Of a stretch of 56,602 bases of DNA, positions 1 through 8,456 are shown piece after piece. The DNA is from JBPBQZ01 sp050955105. Its GTDB lineage: Bacteria; Pseudomonadota; Gammaproteobacteria; Burkholderiales; Burkholderiaceae. Position 1 is the stretch's first letter. Each line of letters starts with the position of its first letter. Location: positions 1 through 56,602 of the forward strand of contig JBPBQZ010000035.1 of the NCBI GenBank assembly GCA_050955105.1, given 5' to 3'. The notes under the pieces are model-generated. The model was not told where the DNA came from. It did not search any database and saw only the letters and a program-made list of their open reading frames with translations. The translations under genes and the position numbers were made by a program.

Positions 1-207
1 ACAGCAGCTCTTAATAAAGTTAGTACTCTCGATGGTTTCCAAATTCGTGGCGGCTATAACTTTGCCGGTCACAACGATGTAAGTTGCGTCGTCAGCGTCC
101 CTTATCGAGTCCGGAGGTCCAGCTTCGAGCACGAGTTCATCGTCGCTACAGACCGCATGATCAATGACCTGGATAGGCACTTGCGTTCCCGTGATTTCAC
201 GTGCCAT
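1..207 (-). CDS. Hypothetical protein, 3' part cut by window edge
   Basis: An open frame of 69 codons starts at an ATG whose first base is 207 and runs off the left edge without a stop. The product begins MAREITGTQVPIQVID and is acidic in its first half (SDDELVLEAG, DADDATYIVV). No signal peptide or membrane segment is visible. The ribosome-binding site is weak (AAGAGC about 5 bases before the ATG). It is divergent from the tssA-led T6SS operon, with 134 bases between the two starts. I do not recognise the family. The calm codon use and clean start suggest a real gene, but only the N-terminus is available. Confidence 0.45.
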   Translation of the reverse strand, partial: MAREITGTQVPIQVIDHAVCSDDELVLEAGPPDSIRDADDATYIVVTGKVIAATNLETIESTNFIKSCC

Positions 208-341
208 TTTCAGCTCTTACTGATCCACATGGATTGGCAAGAAGGCACGACACTTGAGACAGAACACTAAATGGATTTTTTAATCCGCTTGAAAGCACAT
301 TCACGAATATCGCGCGCCTCTGACTTTATTCATGGACAAAT

Positions 342-1589
342 ATGCCGGGCATAACCTGTCGCGACTCAGACTCCGCCAGCAGCGCGATTTCGGAAGATGA
401 GCCTTCTGAATGTACAAAGCCAGCGCCGCTGGATTTATTGCGCAACGCCAGAATCCGCGAAGGTGAACGATATGCCGCCTTGCAGGGCGAAATCGGTAAG
501 CTAACAGATATTCACGCCCGCGAACCAGTGGACTGGGGGGCCGTCGAAACAATGGCCGTAGCCTTGCTAGACCACGAAGGCCCCGATCTCAGCGCCGCCG
601 TATGGTTGATCGCTGCAGCATTCGAACTCAATCGTGTTGCGGGGCTGTGCGAGCACATGCCCCGCATGAAGCGCACCGTGGTCGACCATTGGCCGTTGAT
701 GAACCCGCCGCCCGAGCGCATGGCCGGTCGGCGCAATCTGATGCTCTGGCTAATCGAGCGCCTGGGCGACGCGATGTCCGAGAACCTGCTGTCAGAGCTG
801 GCGCCGCTGGCTCATGCCACACACGCGACGCTGGTCGACGATTGGCGCGCGCTGACCGAATTCTGGTCGAGTCAAGACCCTACCCCGCCGCCGTTCCAAC
901 GCTTGACGAACCGCTTCGCGGCGCTGCGCTGCGCGGCAGCGTCGCCTGTCGACGCATCGGCAACGCATGACTACACGCTGGCCGATCGGGACGGCGCTAC
1001 CGACATCCGTGCTGGGCAGACAGAAACCAGCGCAGGTGATCCTTCAAGCCACGCAGACATCGACATCAGCACCGAGTTGATCCGTCAGGCCCGCGCCAGC
1101 GATGCGGCCGCGCGTGAGGCGCACTCGGGCTTCGTGGCACCGCTCGTGGCCAGACCCGGCGCGCTGGCGGGCAGCTCGCCCGGGGCCGCGCGCGACGCCC
1201 TGCTCGGTCAAGCACAGGCATTGGCTGCAGCGGGGCAATTGAGTACCGCGCTGTCTCTGCTGCAAAAAAGCGTGGTCGCGCAGACCGCGCCGCGCGAGCG
1301 CTTTCATCTGCGACTCGCGCAATGCGAGTTGATACAGCGCTTTGACGTAAGCGGAGACTTGTCGCGCTTGGTCGCGCCTCTGCTGCGACAGGTGGACGAG
1401 CACCGGCTCGAGATATGGGAGCCCGAGTTGGCTCAACGTACGCTGGCGCTTGCGGCAATGCTCAATGCGAGTAATCAGGCCGATCGCCAACATTTGCTCG
1501 ATCGGTTAGCCGCGATCGACCTCGCCGCAACGTGGCGAGTAAATAGCTCGTCTTTTGATGGAATCCAACCAGGAATAAACAAGACATGA
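342..1589 (+). CDS. tssA: Type VI secretion protein TssA (ImpA/VasJ type)
   Basis: The 415-residue product is the T6SS cap/priming protein that helps start baseplate and tail polymerisation in the cytoplasm. Residues about 50-145 match the ImpA N-terminal domain, including the characteristic block WPLMNPPPERMAGRRN followed by LMLWL. The C-terminal third has the VasJ-like helical pattern (LGQAQALAAAGQLSTALSLL, then WEPELAQRTLALAAML). The first 40 residues are Ser/Glu-rich and not conserved, so the true start could lie slightly downstream. The ATG used has no clear ribosome-binding site. It opens the T6SS locus and overlaps the next gene by ATGA at 1586-1589. Confidence 0.88.
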   Translation: MPGITCRDSDSASSAISEDEPSECTKPAPLDLLRNARIREGERYAALQGEIGKLTDIHAREPVDWGAVETMAVALLDHEGPDLSAAVWLIAAAFELNRVAGLCEHMPRMKRTVVDHWPLMNPPPERMAGRRNLMLWLIERLGDAMSENLLSELAPLAHATHATLVDDWRALTEFWSSQDPTPPPFQRLTNRFAALRCAAASPVDASATHDYTLADRDGATDIRAGQTETSAGDPSSHADIDISTELIRQARASDAAAREAHSGFVAPLVARPGALAGSSPGAARDALLGQAQALAAAGQLSTALSLLQKSVVAQTAPRERFHLRLAQCELIQRFDVSGDLSRLVAPLLRQVDEHRLEIWEPELAQRTLALAAMLNASNQADRQHLLDRLAAIDLAATWRVNSSSFDGIQPGINKT

Positions 1590-2074
1590 ACCCCAGCCAA
1601 ATTCGAATACTCACCATAGAAACCGGAATCGGGCGCGTCAAAGGCGATTACAGTGGATGCGGCGTCTTCAATGGTATCCATATAACAGGCTGTATTGGCG
1701 GAGAAATCGGCGATCAAGACCCGGGTGCATCGGCTTTACCGGAGTGGGAGCCCGGCGTACTCAACCCAGAGAGGGTGCTCGCGATGTTGAAAGAGCTTCG
1801 AGACACGTGCACAATTTTCGCCCGGAAGGATAGTGCGACGGATGAGCTCCAGGAGTTGTGCAAGCGTCGCATAAAGATGGATCTCACCATTCGGGTATTC
1901 GATCAACGTGAGAACTTGCAAGAAGTATTAACGCTGCGCGACGCTGTCGTCCAAAAAGTTCAGATCGTGGAATCGATGATCGAAGTGCCTGCTCACATGC
2001 GGGAAGTCGTCTACGACTTTACCCCTCCCTATGCGGGCGCCTGGCTCCGATTTTCTTATTGCTCCCCCGCCTGA
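1586..2074 (+). CDS. Divergent Hcp-like protein in T6SS operon (function unknown)
   Basis: The product has 162 residues. Its ATG overlaps the tssA stop (ATGA), so the two are probably translationally coupled. I know no named family for it. Its layout does resemble the tube protein encoded at 4517-5008. The first strand reads ILTIETGIGRVKGDY against VLRIETDEGLLKGGSY in that Hcp. Both share an I-E-T-x-x-G-x-x-K-G core and end with paired beta strands of similar length. Length (162 against 163 aa) also fits Hcp. The middle is different: it has a helical, charged stretch (LAMLKELRDTCTIFARKDSATDEL). What I see is a small beta-rich protein with no signal peptide. That it is a second or specialised Hcp, or a tube-associated factor, is inference. 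Confidence 0.7.
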   Translation: MNPSQIRILTIETGIGRVKGDYSGCGVFNGIHITGCIGGEIGDQDPGASALPEWEPGVLNPERVLAMLKELRDTCTIFARKDSATDELQELCKRRIKMDLTIRVFDQRENLQEVLTLRDAVVQKVQIVESMIEVPAHMREVVYDFTPPYAGAWLRFSYCSPA

Positions 2075-2434
2075 CAATCAAGCGTTAGATTCTTCTTCAT
2101 GGGAACGTCGTCGATCTCTTGACTTACGCATCGCTCATCACCATCGGAACGAGACGCCAGCCGTTGTAAGTACATTGACCGACGATCAAACAGGCCTATC
2201 GGTTGCAGCGACATGGATTGCAACCTCCACGGAGGTTTGACCGGCGCGCCCCGTACCACCCGGAGCGGCCAAACGTGAATTCAAGTAAGTAGAAACTTAA
2301 CAAATTTAAGTAATTTCTACGGATCTGCAGTTCGTTCGTCTTAGCCAGAATAATCGCTACGAATAAGACTTATCTCCGTGGTGCAGCCGACACGGCTCGC
2401 GCCGCGTCTTATCAGATCAACCAAAGGATTCGTC
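2075..2434 (+). promoter_or_regulatory. Non-coding gap upstream of tssB with nested dyads
   Basis: This 360-base stretch has no convincing gene and interrupts an otherwise tightly packed operon. It holds a short hairpin AACCTCC-AC-GGAGGTT (2222-2237). It also holds an AT-rich dyad with arms GTAGAAA (2289-2295) and TTTCTAC (2314-2320) that encloses CTTAA...TTAAG. A wider dyad GTCTTA (2338-2343) / TAAGAC (2364-2369) flanks a possible -10 (AATAAT). It is the most likely site of an internal promoter and regulator binding for tssB onward. No sigma-54 type GG-N10-GC element was seen. Confidence 0.45.
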
Positions 2435-2950
2435 ATGGCTGATGGTTCGGTAGCCCCGAAAGAACGGGTCAATATCGTCTATAAATCCGACACCGGCAAT
2501 GCCCAGGAAGAAGTCGAACTGCCGCTGAAGCAATTGATAATCGGTGACTTCTCGCTGCGGGAATCTGGCGTGCCGGTCGAATCGCGCAAACCGATCGACA
2601 TCAACAAGGACAATTTCAACAGCGTTCTCAGAGAGGCGAATCTGGCGCTGCAGTTTTGCGTGCCGAATCGCCTGGACGCCGATACGGATGCCGATATCGC
2701 CGAAACATCAACGCAACTGCCCGTTTCCTTGCATTTCGAAACGCTGCGCGATTTCGAGCCTGACTCGATCGTAGAGAACGTTCCTGAATTGAAACGCCTG
2801 ATCGAACTACGCGAGGCGTTGAAAGCCTTGAAGGGACCGCTTGGCAATATGCCCGACTTTCGCAAGCGCTTGCAGCAAATCGTCGGCGACGACAGCACAC
2901 GCGAGCAATTGTTGACTGATCTCGGGATTGCTCCCAAGGAGCCAGAATGA
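2435..2950 (+). CDS. tssB: T6SS contractile sheath small subunit TssB
   Basis: TssB (VipA) pairs with TssC to form the contractile sheath around the Hcp tube. The 171-residue product starts MADGSVAPKERVNIVYK. It contains the family hallmarks KLPLK-like ELPLKQLIIGDF and the PIDINKDNFNSVL block, followed by a C-terminal helical part (ELKRLIELREALKALKGPLGN). I chose the ATG at 2435 over an upstream in-frame start at 2378, because AAAGGA sits six bases before it and the extension is not family-like. The length fits the family. Its stop overlaps the tssC start (ATGA). Confidence 0.95.
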   Translation: MADGSVAPKERVNIVYKSDTGNAQEEVELPLKQLIIGDFSLRESGVPVESRKPIDINKDNFNSVLREANLALQFCVPNRLDADTDADIAETSTQLPVSLHFETLRDFEPDSIVENVPELKRLIELREALKALKGPLGNMPDFRKRLQQIVGDDSTREQLLTDLGIAPKEPE

Positions 2951-4428
2951 GCGATGTGCAAAGCAGCGCGGCGGATGCGGCGGCGAACGGCGAAAGCATC
3001 TCGCTGCTCGATCAATTGATCGAAACTACGCGAATGCGGCCTGGTGACGATGGTTATTCGGTCACACGCATGGGTTTGCACGCCTTCGTCAGCGAATTGC
3101 TCGATACGCATCGCTCGCGCGAGAAGGTCAGTCCGATGATGATCGACGATATGATTTCGGACATCGACCGAAAATTGTGTCGCCAGGTTGACGAAATTTT
3201 GCATAACGAATTATTTCAAAGGCTTGAATCTTCATGGCGCTCGCTTAAATTTCTGGTAGATCGCACCGATTTCCGCGAGAACAATCGTCTGGCCATTCTC
3301 GACGTCAGCAAAGATACGCTGCTGCAAGATTTCGAGGACGCCCCGGACACCACGCGTTCTGGCCTCTATAAAGCCGTCTACACCGCTGAATATGGACAGT
3401 TCGGTGGTCAGCCTTTTGGCACGATCATCGGCAACTATGAGTTCAGCCCCGGCGCGCAAGACATTAAGTTATTGCAATCGATCGCCAGCGTCTCGGCCAT
3501 GGCGCATGCACCGTTCATTGCCGCCGCGCATGCCAGCTTCTTCGGCATCGACTCGTTCGCCGAATTGCCGAACCTGAAAGATCTGTCAGCGGTATTTGAA
3601 ATGCCGCAGTACACAAAATGGAATGCCTTCCGACAAAGCGAGGACGCGCGCTATGTGGGTCTGACGTTGCCGCATTTTTTGCTGCGCGTGCCCTACGGAG
3701 ACGCTACCGTTCCGGCTAAAAAGTTTTGCTATGAAGAATCCGTAGCGCACGATAACCGCAAGTTCCTGTGGGGCAATACAGCATTCGCCTTCGCCAGCCG
3801 GCTTTCTCAAAGCTTTGCGGATTACCGCTGGTGCGCGAACGTCATCGGGCCGAAAGGCGGCGGCACGGTCGATGATTTGCCGATCTACAACTTCGAAGCC
3901 ATGGGCGAAACACAAACCAAGATCCCGACTGAAGTACTGATCTCCGAACGTCGTGAATTCGAACTTGCAGAACAGGGATTCGTTGCACTCACGATGCGCA
4001 AGAATAGCGACAACGCCGCATTTTTCTCGGCTAATTCGTGTCAGAAGCCGAAATTCTTCGGCACCAGTCCGGCCGGCAAGGAAGCTGAGCTTAACTTTCG
4101 CCTTGGCACGCAACTGCCTTATATGTTGATCGTCAATCGACTTGCGCATTACGTGAAAGTAATTCAACGCGAGAACATCGGCTCATGGAAAGAGCGTGCC
4201 GATCTCGAAACCGAACTCAACACTTGGCTCAATCAATATGTGATCGACATGGATGCGCCCAGCGATAAGCTGCGCAGTCGCAAGCCTTTGCGTGCGGCGA
4301 AGATCACTGTAGCGGATGTCGAAGGCGACGCGGGGTGGTATCGAGTAAACATCGCGATGCGTCCGCATTTTAAATATATGGGCGCGAACTTTACCTTGTC
4401 GCTGGTGGGCAAACTCGACAAGTCCTGA
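2947..4428 (+). CDS. tssC: T6SS contractile sheath large subunit TssC
   Basis: TssC (VipB) is the large sheath subunit, recycled by ClpV after contraction. The 493-residue product shows the conserved core in order: LESSWRSLKFLV near residue 97, FGTIIGNYEF, PFIAAAHASFFG, LPHFLLRVPYG, EESVAHDNRKFLWGNTAFAFA, and the C-terminal ANFTLSLVGKLDKS. The length is typical. The start overlaps the tssB stop by four bases. Seventy bases of non-coding DNA follow before hcp. Confidence 0.96.
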   Translation: MSDVQSSAADAAANGESISLLDQLIETTRMRPGDDGYSVTRMGLHAFVSELLDTHRSREKVSPMMIDDMISDIDRKLCRQVDEILHNELFQRLESSWRSLKFLVDRTDFRENNRLAILDVSKDTLLQDFEDAPDTTRSGLYKAVYTAEYGQFGGQPFGTIIGNYEFSPGAQDIKLLQSIASVSAMAHAPFIAAAHASFFGIDSFAELPNLKDLSAVFEMPQYTKWNAFRQSEDARYVGLTLPHFLLRVPYGDATVPAKKFCYEESVAHDNRKFLWGNTAFAFASRLSQSFADYRWCANVIGPKGGGTVDDLPIYNFEAMGETQTKIPTEVLISERREFELAEQGFVALTMRKNSDNAAFFSANSCQKPKFFGTSPAGKEAELNFRLGTQLPYMLIVNRLAHYVKVIQRENIGSWKERADLETELNTWLNQYVIDMDAPSDKLRSRKPLRAAKITVADVEGDAGWYRVNIAMRPHFKYMGANFTLSLVGKLDKS

Positions 4429-4516
4429 ACCTTGCCTTTGTACGCGCTCGATTTGATCGAGGGCGATTTCCGAGTTTAGGTGCGCGGCCTTTCCGCGAAT
4501 GATCGGAACTATAAAC

Positions 4517-5008
4517 ATGTCACACAATGCCGTACTCAGAATTGAAACAGACGAAGGCTTGCTGAAGGGAGGCAGTTATGTCTTCAAAGGTGAGAACCTT
4601 ATTCGTGTCAAAGAATTCTCGCAAAGCGCCGCTTTTCCTCGCGCCACGTCGACGACTGGTCGCGGCCACATCGTGCTTTATCCGCTCGATGTTCTGGCGG
4701 TATTCGACGCCGCAACGCTGGCGCTGATCGACTGTTCGAAGAAGGGTCAGAAACTCAAGAGCGTTAAATATCAGTTGTGGGCGACCAATTCAGAAGCACC
4801 CATTCTGGAAGTCGAGATTAACGACGCCTACCTTTGCTCGACCCACATGAAAGTCGGCGATGACTTAACCGTTTCTCTCGCTTTCGTTGGCGCGCGCACC
4901 CTCAGCCAGTTTGACGCGCCGGCGGACGAAGGACGCGCGATCGCCGCGAGCAAGTTCACCGCAGAGATCAACGATGTGGATCAAACCCACGCGGCTTCGG
5001 CCAACTAA
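4517..5008 (+). CDS. hcp: T6SS tube protein Hcp (TssD), divergent
   Basis: The 163-residue product lies between tssC and tssE, the classic hcp position. The recognisable pattern is beta-rich: VLRIETDEGLLKGGSYVF, then GHIVLYPLDVLAVFDAATL, a turn, KLKSVKYQLWATNS, LEVEINDAYLCSTHMK, and DDLTVSLAFVGA. These follow the strand order of Hcp hexamer subunits, though identity to common Hcps looks low. Hcp hexamers stack into the inner tube that carries the VgrG/PAAR spike. I chose ATG 4517 over 4499 because GGAAC lies about nine bases upstream and the peptide begins directly with the first strand. Confidence 0.8.
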   Translation: MSHNAVLRIETDEGLLKGGSYVFKGENLIRVKEFSQSAAFPRATSTTGRGHIVLYPLDVLAVFDAATLALIDCSKKGQKLKSVKYQLWATNSEAPILEVEINDAYLCSTHMKVGDDLTVSLAFVGARTLSQFDAPADEGRAIAASKFTAEINDVDQTHAASAN

Positions 5009-5093
5009 TATCGGCTTGATGCAGCGATAAGCCGAGTGCCCTGTCGACTCAATCGGCGGGGCTTATACGGCAAATGGCGAATCAGATAACTCA

Positions 5094-5522
5094 ATGAACG
5101 AACGCCGCCTGCTAGAACGTGTTGGCCAACTGAATGAGCGCAGTGCGCGCAGCCGTATGCCTCGCTACGGCGCGCTCACCGAGTCCATCGTGGCGCACCT
5201 GTCGCGTATTTTGAATACTCGCGAAGGAAGTGTCCCCATCGATCCGCAGTTCGGCGTTCCTGACTTTACACATATGCATATCAGCGGCGGCAGCGCCGAC
5301 GCATACGAATTGGTACAAAAAATCCAACACGTTATCAGCCGCTATGAACCGCGCCTGAAACACGCGCGCGTTACCTTCGTGCAAGACTGCACCGACGTCT
5401 TGTCGCTGCAATTCATGATTGAAGGCGCCGTCGACACCGGCGAGCGTGAGGTACCGGTAAGACTAATGAGCCAGTTGAATTCCGAAGGCAAAATTTCGCT
5501 GAATCAAAGCGGAAGCCGCTAG
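5094..5522 (+). CDS. tssE: T6SS baseplate protein TssE (gp25/lysozyme-like)
   Basis: TssE is a baseplate wedge component homologous to phage T4 gp25 that starts sheath assembly. The 142-residue product contains the gp25 features: ESIVAHLSRILNTREGSVPIDPQFGVPD in the first half, then a central segment running to YEPRLKHARVTF, and a C-terminal strand ending VPVRLMSQLNSEGKI. The Glu of NTREG corresponds to the conserved gp25-family position. The length is typical. An 85-base gap separates it from hcp, and two bases separate it from tssF. Confidence 0.92.
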   Translation: MNERRLLERVGQLNERSARSRMPRYGALTESIVAHLSRILNTREGSVPIDPQFGVPDFTHMHISGGSADAYELVQKIQHVISRYEPRLKHARVTFVQDCTDVLSLQFMIEGAVDTGEREVPVRLMSQLNSEGKISLNQSGSR

Positions 5523-5524
5523 CC

Positions 5525-7249
5525 ATGCTCAATTCCTACTACGAGCAAGAGCTGGCCAATCTGCGCACGCTGTCGGTTGAATTCGCGCGGCGCAACCCCA
5601 CGCTGGCGCCGCTATTGAGCGCTAATGCGGTGCCCGACCCTGACGTCGAACGGCTGCTCGAAGGCGTCGCATTCCTTACGGGCTTGCTGCGCCAGCGGCT
5701 GGATGATGAATTTCCCGAATTCATCCAGGAGATCGCGCGTCTCTTGTATCCGCAGTATCTGCAACCGTTGCCCTGCATGACGATCATGCAGTACGAGCCC
5801 AAGGACATGCCGGGCGCAGCCATCTCAATTCCGGCTGGCAGTGAGGCTGCCTCGACGCCAGTCGATAACACCCCCGCGCTGTTTCGTAGCGTTTTCCCGG
5901 TATCGGTTGAGCCGCTCGCGCTGCGGCGCGTGAGTTGGGAGGCGCGCGGCGCGCAAACGCGCTCGATGCGATTCGATTTCGAATTTGTGGCGATCGAAGC
6001 GGCGCGTTGGCGTGCCGCTTCGCTACGCTTCTTCCTGGGCGACGCGTTTGCCGATGCCTGCCGGCTGCTGCGATTGTTGATGCGCCACACGCAGTCGATA
6101 CGTATTGAAGCCGAAGGCGCGCGGCCCACTTGGTTGCCGCCTGGCGTGATCAAGATGACCGGTCTCCGTACCGACCTGCCGCTACTGCCCGGATCGCCCA
6201 ATGCGCATCCGGCCTTCGTGCTGCTGCACGAGTATTTCGCTTATGCCGAGAAGCTGCTGTTTATTGATATAGGCGGCTTCGATGGTTGGACCACGCGCGG
6301 CCAGAGCGGCCACTTCTCGCTCCACATTCATTTTGATACGGTGCCCGATTGGGCGCCCGAACTCGGCGATAGCAGCTTCCTGATGAATGCCACACCGGCT
6401 TTGAATCTGTTCGAAGCCGACGCGCATCCGATTCGCTACGACCATCGCCAAACCGAATACAAGTTGCAAATGTCGGCGCGCGACGGCGGTCAGGCAGCGC
6501 GCATCTTCGATGTGCGCGACGTCATTCGCCACACCGCGATCGGTGACATCTCGCATCGGCCGTTCGAAGAATTCGCAAGCAGCGAGCACCTATACCAAGT
6601 ACGCGTGAAGGCATCGGCAGTCAGCGACGATCACGAGCACTATCTGGGCATTCCATATATCGGCCACGCCGCGCGCAACGCGGCCGAAGTGCAGACGTTA
6701 TCGGTACGCGTGCAGTGCACGCATGGAACTCTGCCCGAGGCGTTGAAGCTGGGCGATATCTCGCACAGCACGCAGCACTCGCCGATCCGCATGCAGTTTC
6801 GCAATATTCGCGGTGTCTCCGCTTATCATCCGCCCGCGCTGGATCAAGGCTTGTTGTGGCGGGTGTTGTCGCAGTTGAGTGCCAATCACCAGCGCTTGCG
6901 CGACGCTGCGCAATTGCGCGCGCTGCTGGCGCTGCACGTGCCCGAGGTGCGTCAAGGGCGGATTCGCACGCGCGACCAGCGGCGCATTGAAAGCATCGAG
7001 GCGTGCGAAGTGCGGCCCGCGCGACGTTTCGTGCGCGGCTTACCGATCGACGGCAGCGAGATTTTGCTGGTTTGCCGTGGCGCAAATTTCGCCGGGCAAG
7101 GCGGGCTGTTCCTGTTCGGCTGCGTGATGGATGAATTCCTCGCGGCGCTGACCGCCATCAACACCTTCAGCGCCTTGACGATTCGCGATGCGACGTCGGG
7201 TGAAGTGTTGCAGTGGCCACCGAAAATCGGCCAGCAACGGTCATTGTGA
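5525..7249 (+). CDS. tssF: T6SS baseplate protein TssF
   Basis: TssF (VasA/ImpG family) forms the baseplate wedge with TssE, TssG and TssK. The 574-residue product opens with the signature MLNSYYEQELANLRTLSVEFARRNP. It continues with the family blocks LLEGVAFLTGLLRQRLDDEFPEF and ARLLYPQYLQPLPCM. Later blocks include RSVFPVSVEPLALR, the mid-protein HFSLHIHFD, and the C-terminal region PIDGSEILLVCRGANFAGQG ahead of FGCVMDEFLAALTAINTF. It is slightly shorter than many family members. It follows tssE by two bases and precedes tssG by seven. Confidence 0.95.
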   Translation: MLNSYYEQELANLRTLSVEFARRNPTLAPLLSANAVPDPDVERLLEGVAFLTGLLRQRLDDEFPEFIQEIARLLYPQYLQPLPCMTIMQYEPKDMPGAAISIPAGSEAASTPVDNTPALFRSVFPVSVEPLALRRVSWEARGAQTRSMRFDFEFVAIEAARWRAASLRFFLGDAFADACRLLRLLMRHTQSIRIEAEGARPTWLPPGVIKMTGLRTDLPLLPGSPNAHPAFVLLHEYFAYAEKLLFIDIGGFDGWTTRGQSGHFSLHIHFDTVPDWAPELGDSSFLMNATPALNLFEADAHPIRYDHRQTEYKLQMSARDGGQAARIFDVRDVIRHTAIGDISHRPFEEFASSEHLYQVRVKASAVSDDHEHYLGIPYIGHAARNAAEVQTLSVRVQCTHGTLPEALKLGDISHSTQHSPIRMQFRNIRGVSAYHPPALDQGLLWRVLSQLSANHQRLRDAAQLRALLALHVPEVRQGRIRTRDQRRIESIEACEVRPARRFVRGLPIDGSEILLVCRGANFAGQGGLFLFGCVMDEFLAALTAINTFSALTIRDATSGEVLQWPPKIGQQRSL

Positions 7250-7256
7250 GATAGCG

Positions 7257-8456
7257 ATGACCCTGGCAACCCTCAACGACGAACTGGCGCGGCACGGCAA
7301 GCATTACGCATTCTTACAATTGATGCGGCGGCTGCGCCTGAGTTTTGACGATGAAGCGTCGTTTGCCGCTGGCGTACGGGTGCGTCCACACCTCAGCCTG
7401 GCTTTTCCCGATCACGACGTGGCCGAGGTAGAGCGCCGTACAGACGGCGTCTGGCAACTCACCGCGAGCTTTTTTGGTTTATATGGCACGGCCTCGCCGT
7501 TGCCGAATTTTTATACTGAAGACCTGCTGGACGAGGCGCGTAATGGCGAATCGTCAATGCGCGACCTGCTCGATGTGATCCATGCGGCGTTGTATCCGCT
7601 GTTGTTTCGCGCCTGGGAGAAGTACCGCATCTGGCTGGCGGTAGCCGAGCGTCGCGACGCGCATGCGCTGGATCGCTTGAATGCGCTGATCGGGCTGCAT
7701 GGATCGGCGCGCTCGCGGCAGGATTGGCGCGCAGGCGGGTATGCCGGCAGCGCCGCAGGCAGGCAGCCGCGCACCGACTTGAAGGGCGATGCCGACCAAG
7801 AGTTGCTGCGCTTCGCCGGCTTGTTCAACCGCTACCCACGGTCGGCCGCGGCGCTGCAGGCATTGTGCAGCGGACTATTGGACGGCGCGCCGGTCGAGGT
7901 GGTGCCCTGCACGCCACGCACCATCGCCATCACGCCCGAAGCGCACGCTGTGCTGAGCGCGAGGTCGGGGTGTCTGGGCCAAGCTGTGCTCGGCCACTCG
8001 ATCATCGATCGTCGCGGCGCCGTGACCCTGCGCGTGGGGCCGGTATCAGCGCCGCTTTTCGATGCCTTGTTGCCGGGGCAGCCACGCCTTAAAAAGCTCA
8101 TGCGCGACCTGTCGCGCTTTCTCGACCGGTCTTTGCAGTGCGTGCTCGAGCTGTGGCTTGAAGCCGATGCAAGGCGCGGCGCGGTGCTCGGTGCCAGCGG
8201 GGCTGGGAGCGGGGGCGTGAACGTTGGCGTCGCGATCGGCGACAACAGTATGCATCATGCAACTTCGCAGCGTAGTCGCCTGGGCTTTGATTGCTGGCTG
8301 GCTGCCGACCGATCGCGCGTACGCCACATATCACCGTCGCTCGACGACGTCCCCGCGCGTTTCGATCTCGACCTGCAAGCGCATGCGCATTTGGCCACAC
8401 ACCCGTCGCCTGCTGCGCAAAGCCACGCATTCCACGATTACCTGCCGGTTTATTAA
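7257..8456 (+). CDS. tssG: T6SS baseplate protein TssG
   Basis: TssG (VasB/ImpH family) is the second wedge component that binds TssF. The 399-residue product starts MTLATLNDELARHGKHYAF, followed by QLMRRL. It shows LSFDDEASFAAGVRVRPHLSL, the conserved FFGLYGTASPLPNFYTEDLL block, the FFR-like LLFRAWEKYRI, and late family blocks QAVLGHSIIDRRGAVTLRVGP. I rejected an upstream start at 7188 because it overlaps the end of tssF and adds an unrelated basic peptide. The stop TAA shares its last base with the ATG of tssH (TAATG). It is somewhat longer than the usual 330-350 aa because of a Gly/Ser-rich stretch near the C-terminus. Confidence 0.93.
   Translation: MTLATLNDELARHGKHYAFLQLMRRLRLSFDDEASFAAGVRVRPHLSLAFPDHDVAEVERRTDGVWQLTASFFGLYGTASPLPNFYTEDLLDEARNGESSMRDLLDVIHAALYPLLFRAWEKYRIWLAVAERRDAHALDRLNALIGLHGSARSRQDWRAGGYAGSAAGRQPRTDLKGDADQELLRFAGLFNRYPRSAAALQALCSGLLDGAPVEVVPCTPRTIAITPEAHAVLSARSGCLGQAVLGHSIIDRRGAVTLRVGPVSAPLFDALLPGQPRLKKLMRDLSRFLDRSLQCVLELWLEADARRGAVLGASGAGSGGVNVGVAIGDNSMHHATSQRSRLGFDCWLAADRSRVRHISPSLDDVPARFDLDLQAHAHLATHPSPAAQSHAFHDYLPVY

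Noticed and set aside
273..286. GGATT-TTTT-AATCC palindrome between the left partial gene and tssA
   Set aside because: Short, AT-rich and easily formed by chance. Not strong enough to call an operator.
2031..2240. 69-residue frame in the gap before tssB
   Set aside because: No ribosome-binding site, and composition unlike neighbours. Treated as non-coding.
2479..3204. 241-residue minus-strand frame over tssB/tssC
   Set aside because: Ser/Arg-rich antisense shadow of two unmistakable T6SS genes.
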